Part shown: positions 56,444 to 64,000 of the stretch, one piece after another
Layout: each line of letters begins with the position of its first letter
Position numbering within the stretch: the stretch's first letter is position 1
Source: Mucidula mucida
Lineage: Eukaryota; Basidiomycota; Agaricomycetes; Agaricales; Physalacriaceae
Length of the DNA: 64,000 nucleotides
Direction: 5' to 3'
Assembly (NCBI GenBank): GCA_015501055.1
Contig: JADNYV010000019.1
Span: 186,001-250,000, forward strand
Notes under the pieces: model-generated
Databases searched by the model: none
What the model was told of the DNA's origin: nothing
What the model saw: only the letters and a program-made list of their open reading frames with translations
Translations under genes and position numbers: made by a program

Positions 56444-57740
56444 TCAACAGAATGGTATCAATTTCGAAAACTTCTCCCATAGCCCTTCCCTTTCAACCCG
56501 TTTCTCTGGTAACTTCAAGCTCTCATGGCTCGTCAGCAGACCATTTAACCAATCAGCATCCTTGGAGGCTATGAAAGCCTCAACGCTGTCCAAACATTGC
56601 GCCATTGTTGGCCGATCGGAAGGATTGGTAGCAGTCATAGAAAGAAGGAGCGGCTGGAAGTCCTCTACGCCCAACAAGTGGTCGGAGTCGTCGGAGTCGT
56701 TGCACTAGGTTGGTGGTGAGCGATCGATAGAAAGGCGAGACTCGACCGAAGTACCTCACAAAATGCCAGAAAGGTAGCCCCCACGTTGTATACATCAAGT
56801 GAAAATGGATTGTACAGCTCACGCGAATGAAATTCTGGAGACGTTTTGATCTGGCAAAATGCACCTCTCGTAAGCGCATGTTGCTTTCCTTCGGGGTAGC
56901 TTGAGGCACCCTCAAAATCGGTAAGATGATACCGGACGGGTGTCGCCACTTGACAACGCAATATGTGTGGCGCTACTGTCTGCAGGCCATCAAGGGTATT
57001 CTGTCTAGCCCAATGATAGCTCTGAGGATAGACTTCAGTACAATCCATCAAGAAATTCGTGGTACACGCATCTCTATATCAAAGAAATGAGAAGGAGAGT
57101 TTTCAGGACTGCATTACGCACCCATGAGCAATGTTCCTTTCGTGCATAAACGCCAGTCCCTGATGGTTGTAAGTGAGCTATGTCACAAACAGACAAGAAG
57201 AGCTTTACTTCGAGGATTTGTCGAAGAGCCTCCGCGAATTCTTTCCGACAGTGAAACTGTGGAAGACAGAAGACTCGCATGAAGGGCAGGACGACAAATA
57301 CACGATCGTCGTTTGGGATGGGAAACGAGTCAAGTAATGGGATGGCGTGATTCTTCGGGTCTGAGGCATATTGGGGATTGTTGAAGTGCCTCAGCATCGC
57401 GTAGTCGGACTTCTTCGCTCGCTTGATAACTACCTTGCGACCATCCAGATGGCGCGTCGCGTCGAGCAGAAAACCCCTCTGTGACTGATGAGAGCGAAGA
57501 ATTGAGGCATACGTGCACTTACGATCAGGAACGAAGGCACCTCGTCTTCAAAGTCCGTACCGAGCATGATGGACCATTTGGCCCGCGTCTTGTTCTCAGG
57601 CTTCAGGCGGGCAGGGATCCAATCAGGCTGATAACGTGGTCGAAGTAGGTACCCATGCTGGAGGAGGTAACTGTAGTGTTGTACCCAGAACATCTCACAA
57701 GCGCGTTCGCCTCTCGCACGGAGAGGATCCAATGAGGCAT
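56444..57740 (-). pseudogene. Kinase-like copy K4, broken start
   Basis: The start region reads ATGCCTCATTGG where the other copies have ATGCCTCCATTGG. The frame is lost at codon 3 by one missing C (about 57735), while LDPLRARGERACEMFWVQHY continues in the other frame. All later exons are open: LLDATRHLDGRKVVIKRAKK, NIAHG, DACTTNFLMDCTE, YHLTDFEGASSYPEG, and the last exon to 56444. A downstream start or a sequence error could make it functional. Confidence 0.6.
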
Positions 57741-58049
57741 TAGCGAAAGGAAGAAGTACCGGCAGAACCCGGACTGGATCAATAGCCCTGACTAGTACTC
57801 AGTGTACACTTGTTTTTCTCCCTGACCACCAACGTCGTCCAGGATTATACTACTCTCTGTATGCGATCATTGTCCACCTTCGCCGCCGGCGGGTCTTATA
57901 ATGGTCTTGGGTTTCCGCTAATAAAGGGTCTCTCTTCCTTATCTGGCGGCCCGCACGGATCCGTCCTTCGAAAGAAGACCTGAGGACGATAACTGTTATG
58001 TTTATAACCGATGTGCCCTTGGCCGATTCTCGTGGAGCCTCTTGCGAGC

Positions 58050-61000
58050 ATGCATCTCGGGACCCTTCTTCTTCAGGCGGTCGCTGTCAGAGCGCTGCAG
58101 ACCGCCGTTGACCTTACAGCCCTTGTGAACAACAAGGCCGCTGCTATTGAAGGATCCTTGGCCAGCTTCGACGGACACAATGGGTCGTATCCTGCAGAAT
58201 ATCTTCCGACAGGTATACTAGTCGACGATGCAATTTCTGTACGCGATATTTCTCCTCCACTGTTAATGTCTGACACCTTCCGCAAGTATACCCTGCCCAA
58301 CTTTACCGACATGTCCACGTACGACAACATCAATTGCAGCGGCCAGACTATCAGTTTGCCGTCTGGAAATTACCATTCTTTCAATTTTCTTGGCGCGACG
58401 GATGGAATAGGTTACGTGAATGGAGAGTTCACCGCATTATACGACGATAATACCACTGAACCTCTCGGCTTCGTCGTCGCGCCATGGTGGCTGAAGAATC
58501 CGTCAGATGGGTATGTGATGCGCCGTCCACTTCGACAAGACTGACCCTTGCCAGACCCATCACTGCACCCTTCCTCAACATGGGCTTGTCAAACGGCACG
58601 ACCTTTAGAAATTGTTCGTTCCCTCCTGCCTAGCCGTGCCGTCCTCACAATTTGTTACAGATAACATTACGCGAATGTTACGTTCCAGCATCACCTGGAC
58701 AACTCAAAGACACTCACCGGACTCATGTTACCCAAGTTATTTCATTCTTCTCCTCGTGGAACGGTCTGCTGATGAACACTAGCGAAACTGGGAGCTCGCA
58801 ACTGACCGGGGTCATTAGCATTCACGTCTTCGCGATAACCCTTGTATCGGCCGATGAGCCCGTGACCGCTGACGCGCCTGTTCTTGATATCCAAAACGTG
58901 CGAAGCACGACAAAGTACGTTGCGGTCGTTCAGAGATACTGACCATTTTGATAATGCCTTGCAGATTCCGTCTCGTCGACAACGTCCTCGTTCAATTGTA
59001 CGAGGTGACGCTCAACAATTTCGCACCGAGTACCGCAGGTGCGGAGGCTTGGATCACGAGAAATACGACCATCACCCTTGAGTCTACGTCTTTGAAGACG
59101 ATTATACCTGGCAGCGTGCAGCATCTACGCGGCGGAGACCAAGTCCGGATTGTTGTCGGGGTTGTGAATGAGGACTGTGTTGAAGAGGGCACGCCGATCT
59201 CCGATGTCCAAGTCCTCGTTGACGGTGTACCTGTTGGGAACACCTGGGATGCTATCGCTGGGATACCGGACTATTATGTTGGTGATGATAGTTTGATGAC
59301 GCACGAAAGCGCAGAGTGGTTTGATAACGCAAAGTTTGGCTTGTTCGTTCACTGGGGTACCTGTCTTCCTTTTTGATCGTTGTTCTGGTACTGATATGTG
59401 CTGTAGGCATCTATTCTGTACCTGCTTGGACAGTCTCTGGGACACAATACGCGGAATGGTATTGGTACTGGCAGCACAATCCTGCGAACGAATCTTCTGC
59501 TGTATGGACGCACCACAAGGAGCTCTACGGAGAAGATTTCCTCTATGACGACTTTTTCCCGGATTTCACTGCGGACAAGTTCGATGCTACGGAATTTGTT
59601 CAGTTCGTGGCTGACATCGGTGCCAAATATTATGTATGTCGCGCTATTTCGCATCCTTCAAATGGCGGGTACTCATCTGAGTACAAGGTCATTACGACTA
59701 AGCACCACGACGGGTTTGCTCTCTTCGACACGGGCAACTCATCGAATAGAAACTCGTTGATTCATGGTCCTCAGTAAGGAACTCTTGACCTCTCGTTTCT
59801 TCTTACTGACCAGAAGACAGACGTGATCTCGTCGGCGAAATCATCAATGCTACCAAGGCCTCTCAGCCTCAACTTCGCTCTGGATTGTATTTCTCTGTTC
59901 CCGAATGGTTCAATCCTGCCTTTGCCAAGTACGGGCATGCCGGTGGAGGAGACGACCTGTATCACCGCGAGGAGCCGAAGGCAGGGTATGTACATGAAGT
60001 CTAGGAAGAACATCCTTCTGAGCCGTCACTCTATAGCCCGGATACAACATTCTTCAACGGACAGGATTCGCAGGAGGATTAGCACAGTGCGTTGATATCT
60101 CTTCTTCGGATCCCGATTATTCAGACTTCTCTTTAGGAACGCGTACAATTCAAGCGAATACGAGCCGTATACTGGATACATCGAGAAGGAGGATTTCATT
60201 CAAGACATCATGAAGCCGCAGATGGAAACGCTCTTCTATCAGTACTCGGCTGATATTCTTTGGTGTGACGTCGGTGGAGATTCGGCATTCCCTGAAATAG
60301 GTGCGCGCAGGTCCGCAGTGGTTTTTGTTGCTAACTCCAATAGCATCCACCTGGTTCAATTGGGCCAAGGCGAATGGCCGACAAGTTTTGGCGAATGCTC
60401 GGTGTGGCGCAAATTATTCGGACTTTGATGTAAGCTTTTCTGTCGTATATCGCATATGTATGCCCACGTTTCATCTTCAGAATCCTGAATACTCCGCGAC
60501 TAGTCATCTGAGTAGGTTTCCTTTCTGTTGAAGAGAATTACGCCGAGACTCACCGCGTTCATCTAGAGACGCGCAAATGGGAAAGTAGCGAAGGCTCGGA
60601 TCCCTATTCGTACGGATACAATCAAGATACGCCCGACGAGAACTACCGTAACGCGACGTATATCCTTCGCTCGTTGGTGGACATTGTTTCGAAGAATGGC
60701 AACTATCTGATTGATGTCGGCCAACGGCCAATGGGACCATTGTGCCACCTTCACGGTCGTCCCTGCTCACAGTCGGAAAGTGGCTTGCTTTTGCGTATGT
60801 CTTGAGTCTCCGACTACTTCCAGTACTCTGCTGATGTTTTATTAGTGGTGATGCTATCTACGACACGCAGTACTGGTATGTCACTGCTGATGAGGGAGAC
60901 CTGCGCTTCGTGAGTGCCTCGCTATGTCTGTGTATATTTTGTATCGTGACCGACGAACTGTAGACGACCAAACCGGACGCGTTCTATATCACTTCGCTGG

Positions 61001-61200
61001 CATATCCAGTGAATGGGACGATCCGTTCCACGTCGCCCTTGCCTCTGAAAGAAGGCGATGTGGCGACGTTCTTGGGACCTAATATTACGCAGAAGGCGTT
61101 GTGCTGGACGTGGAATGATGGCGTTTTCGAGTTGTACGCCGATGAGGCGGAGCTGAAGGGTGTGGAGGACGCATGGGCTTTCAAGATAACTTACGCCTGA
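58050..61200 (+). CDS. GH29 alpha-L-fucosidase with long N-terminal region
   Basis: The ATG at 58050 gives a signal peptide (MHLGTLLLQAVAVRALQTAV). An upstream in-frame ATG at 58011 is possible. About 390 residues of beta-rich sequence come before the GH29 barrel, which starts at ESAEWFDNAKFGLFVHWG, spliced to IYSVPAWTVSGTQYAEWYW. Further GH29 motifs are TTKHHDGFALF, GLYFSVPEWFNP, the nucleophile region YSADILWCDVGGDS and SKNGNYLIDVG. The gene stops at 61200 after a C-terminal beta region. One C is missing at 60721 (DVGPTANGT reads out of frame). Another frame change at about 58720-58740 needs an intron or a correction. The enzyme releases fucose from glycans outside the cell. Confidence 0.8.
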
Positions 61201-62362
61201 TTAGGATAGCTCAATAGCAAGAAGAATGCGAACGCTACGTTCAGTGCTCAAGGGTGCTTCTATGATGTTGAGCGATTGACAAATGTAAAGAAGCTGCCGA
61301 CACGGATTATCAACCGAAGTAAGTTCGTCCGAGCACAGACGCTCATCTGCACTTGGCGAAGAAGGCTCGAGAGCGCTGACATAAGTAAGATACGTGCACA
61401 AGTAGCTTAGAATCAATGTAAAATGAATTGTCTCGAAACGAGGTAGGATGTTTAGTGGAACGATCAGAACTAGAACGCGAAACGCAAAAACTATGGCGAT
61501 TGAGACTACGTATGTACAACAATGGCACTACTCTCCGAAAAGAGCGAATGATTCTAAAAATTCGAGCTGGACACACCAACATTGAAGTTAACATCGGCGG
61601 CCGACCAATGAGAACCTCGTCGATGTGCCCCACGACATGCAGACGTCGCCCAGAGACGATCATCACCCGCCGTGCGAACCTCCACTGCGCTGAAGACTCC
61701 TCCCTCTTTGGCCCTTGCTGAACAATCTTTTCTCGTGGAGACAAAGATGAAAGTGCGATGCGATGCAATGCGAAGTAGATACGGCCCACGTCAGGGTGCC
61801 AGATATCAAGTCATGTAGAGGACGCGCGTGAATGACGCCGACGTCGATGAAACGGTAGGGTGCAGGTACCTCGGAAGGCGTCGAAACCCCCAACGCAGCT
61901 TCAGCTCGTATGTTCAGACACCGTCACGCGACAGTGCTGGCGTCCTAGGACACATTGGCGCGGAGGGTCTCCGGAGACACCATCGAGCTGTCCCGCCATA
62001 GTCCTCGTATCATGGGACACGCAGGTCAAGCAACCTAGCCCTATTCGCGAAGGAGGACGCTTTGAAAACAAAGGCCTGTGCGTAGCGAACGTCGTGGGGA
62101 AGGACAAGGAGCGATAGAGACTGAGACGGAAGTTCTACAGTTTATATAGATTTCCTGTTTTTGGTACTGCTTGGTCCTGTGGCGTATGGCGTTAGACGCG
62201 GCGTGTATGATTACACGTCGTGTTCTTTGACCTAGAGGAGTGGCCGAGTCATCCCAGCGGTACACTTAACATTCTTGTTCCATAGGACAACATTGTTGAA
62301 GGTTTGATGGAGGTTGCTGAACTTGAGCGGAACATCGGAACATCGGGCCGCTTCGATCGTCC
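61201..62362. other. Intergenic, no gene seen
   Basis: No frame with motifs or splice-compatible extension. The right end should carry the promoter of the LRR gene. Confidence 0.45.
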
Positions 62363-63695
62363 ATGCCGCGTGACGTCAACGCACAAGCTTTGCTTAAACC
62401 GTCAAACATGTCAAGGAGAGGCAGCCTCACCGTTCGTCCCAAGAAGGCTTTACTGTCTACACGGTCATATATAGACCAGATGGACGGTGGTCTAACCTCA
62501 GTACAGGGTAAGCTCACCGTGAATTCTACTTGGCGACGCCAAGTTCACTACATACCCTTCAGGAGCCCAAGAAATCATTTCCATGATCACATCTCGACGC
62601 CTTGTTACGAAGCTTATTCTTGGACATAATCAGCTAGGAAGTGCCGGCTGCATCGTTCTTTTTCGTTTCCTATCCTCTGCTATTGGACGAAAGTATCGGA
62701 TCACAGAAATCAGTCTAAATTCCAACGAAATCGGAGATGAAGGCCTCTTGGCGATTGCCGAGCATCTCAAGAACGATGTCTTCCTCAAAGAGTTCTTCTT
62801 GCAGAACGTGAGTTGAGCTTTCAAAGGTTGACAGCGAATATCAGACGAATTCACGGTCATTCAGAATAGATTTACAGGCGACGCTACCGTCATGCGAACC
62901 TTCGCTTCATGTTTGAACCAATCTCGACTTGAAGTTTTATCTCTGACCACGAACAACATGCTTTCCGACCCATTCTCCGCTTCCTTCTTTCCTACTCTCA
63001 ACTCGGATTCCCTACAAGAGCTTCACATATCCTCTACTGGGATAACGCAGCTCTCCCTCGCTCCCATCATTGAATACATAACCTCTAGAAGATGCCGTTT
63101 GCATACGCTCAAATGCAACGGTAACAATTTTGGGCTCCGTGGCGTCTCCTCATTGGTGAAAGCCATCGACACAGGGAATTATTCTCTCGTCAACGTCGAG
63201 CTATTTTCGAATCACTCTGCCACGCCTGATGATGCTGATGATGAGGATATCCCTGATTGGAAGACTACCGAAAGTCTACTGGGACGGGTGCTCGGGAGAA
63301 ACATCTATCTGAGACAGCAGACTGCAAGGGAAGCCTTAGAGCTCTTACGCCATTCTCGTGCGGCAATTCTCCATCCTTCGTCGCGTTTTCCCACCGAAAT
63401 TCAACTTTATATTTTATCATTCCTGGCCCCAAGTTTATCTGAGGCGCAGCGTCTTAACATCTATAACTATGCGTCTACGACAAAGACGCTTCCGAATCTT
63501 CTTCCGACACTCCAGAGCTTCGAAGGCCCAGCGTGTATCCCGGATCCAGTCAACATGGGGCTCAGCGTATGGGAGATACATAGGACCGGGGGATGTACTT
63601 CATGTTCAGGAAGCCTTGTCTGTTACAGAGACCAGGAGCGCCAGAAGTGGCTGGGCATAGTTCAATGCTCGTTTTTCGATCGTGGCTACCTTTAG
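62363..63695 (+). CDS. Leucine-rich-repeat (RNI-type) protein
   Basis: The start is at 62363, or at the inner ATG at 62408 (MSRRGSLTVRPKKALLSTRS). After an intron comes SPRNHFHDHIST, then repeats: KLILGHNQLGSAGCIVLFRF, ITEISLNSNEIGDEGLLAIA, LKEFFLQN, spliced to NRFTGDATVMRTFASCLNQS, LEVLSLTTNNMLSD and LQELHISSTGITQLSLAPII. The C-terminal part (REALELLRHSRAAIL, FPTEIQLYILSFLAP) is F-box-like in wording and ends CTSCSGSLVCYRDQERQKWL. At about 62598 the frame shifts between HDHIST and RLVTKLILGHN, needing a one-base change or a missed intron. It matches agaricomycete LRR hypothetical proteins from memory. Function unknown. Confidence 0.7.
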
Positions 63696-64000
63696 AAACG
63701 CCTTTTTGGCTTTTCATCTAGGATTTGCATCAGTAATACATGCTCACTTCAGATTCTCCGAACGTCAGCTCATCCTTTCTTTCTTCAGATTTCGCGAGTA
63801 GTGTCCAATCGTGGTTTATATCATCCGTCTCGCAGGTTATCAGAGATACTGCCTCCGCTGGTTTCTTGTACCGGCAAGATACAGTATGACACTCGACGAC
63901 TCATGAATTTTTGATCCGCATCAGGACCTCTGCTTCCGCCCGAGCGATATTCTGCTGGCACTACATGACATCTATAGCTTTCAAGGTAAGAATCGTTATC
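63696..64000. other. Right edge, no gene seen
   Basis: No supported feature in the last 305 bases. Confidence 0.4.

Noticed and set aside
62230..62262. Stretch GAGTGGCCGAGT resembling the D-arm of a Ser/Leu tRNA
   Set aside because: No matching acceptor stem, anticodon arm or TTC arm at the right distances; no tRNA could be folded by eye here or elsewhere in the window.

Overview
The window is nuclear DNA from a filamentous basidiomycete, most likely an agaricomycete. The signs are intron-dense genes with GT..AG introns of about 40-60 bp, RTA1-like, DUF4203-like, glucuronoyl-esterase, GH53 and GH29 genes of basidiomycete type, and lineage-restricted expanded families. All coding calls come from reading frames, splice joins and recalled family motifs; no database search was run.

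Layout. (1) 0-25 kb: a cluster of at least 12 loci of an F-box-like family that begins MGQ(Y/F)W and carries a conserved C-terminal block (LRNLSKKVYV, MSFGSL, WAGDRFD, GWTDVS). Five or six copies look usable or nearly so; the rest are frameshifted, stop-containing or tiny relics. The order A-B-C on the + strand (5.2-9.4 kb) is mirrored as C'-B'-A' on the - strand (18.3-22.8 kb). Outside the mirrored genes lies a mirrored small coiled-coil gene and about 700 bp of nearly identical flanking DNA. This makes an interrupted inverted repeat of about 21 kb. Its centre holds an SDR-like gene, a Cys/His-motif nuclear-type protein and extra F-box copies. Most copies have a CACGTG box 60-110 bp upstream of the start codon. 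A DUF4203 membrane protein lies at 0.7-2.4 kb.

(2) 25-45 kb: mostly single-copy genes. These are a large HEAT-repeat HEATR5/Laa1-type protein, a secreted alpha/beta hydrolase with a decayed second copy 3 kb away, an RTA1-like seven-helix protein, a CE15 glucuronoyl esterase and a GH53 endo-galactanase.

(3) 44-58 kb: a second rearranged block. A divergent pair (a Pro/Gln/Tyr-rich protein and a protein-kinase-like protein) plus a PIG-L/Gpi12 de-N-acetylase has been duplicated. There are four kinase-like copies (two +, two -), two intact PIG-L copies, and one intact plus two decayed copies of the Pro/Gln-rich gene. In the middle sit a truncated Ty1/copia element with one LTR and fragments of the two flanking carbohydrate-enzyme genes (5' end of GH29, internal piece of GH53).

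(4) 58-64 kb: a GH29 alpha-L-fucosidase with a long N-terminal extension, and an LRR (RNI-type) protein.

A caveat runs through the window. Many genes, including housekeeping ones, need one-base corrections, often in homopolymers, to keep frame. Some of the apparent frameshifts in the duplicated families may therefore be sequence errors, whereas in-frame stop substitutions and shrunken relics are more likely real decay.
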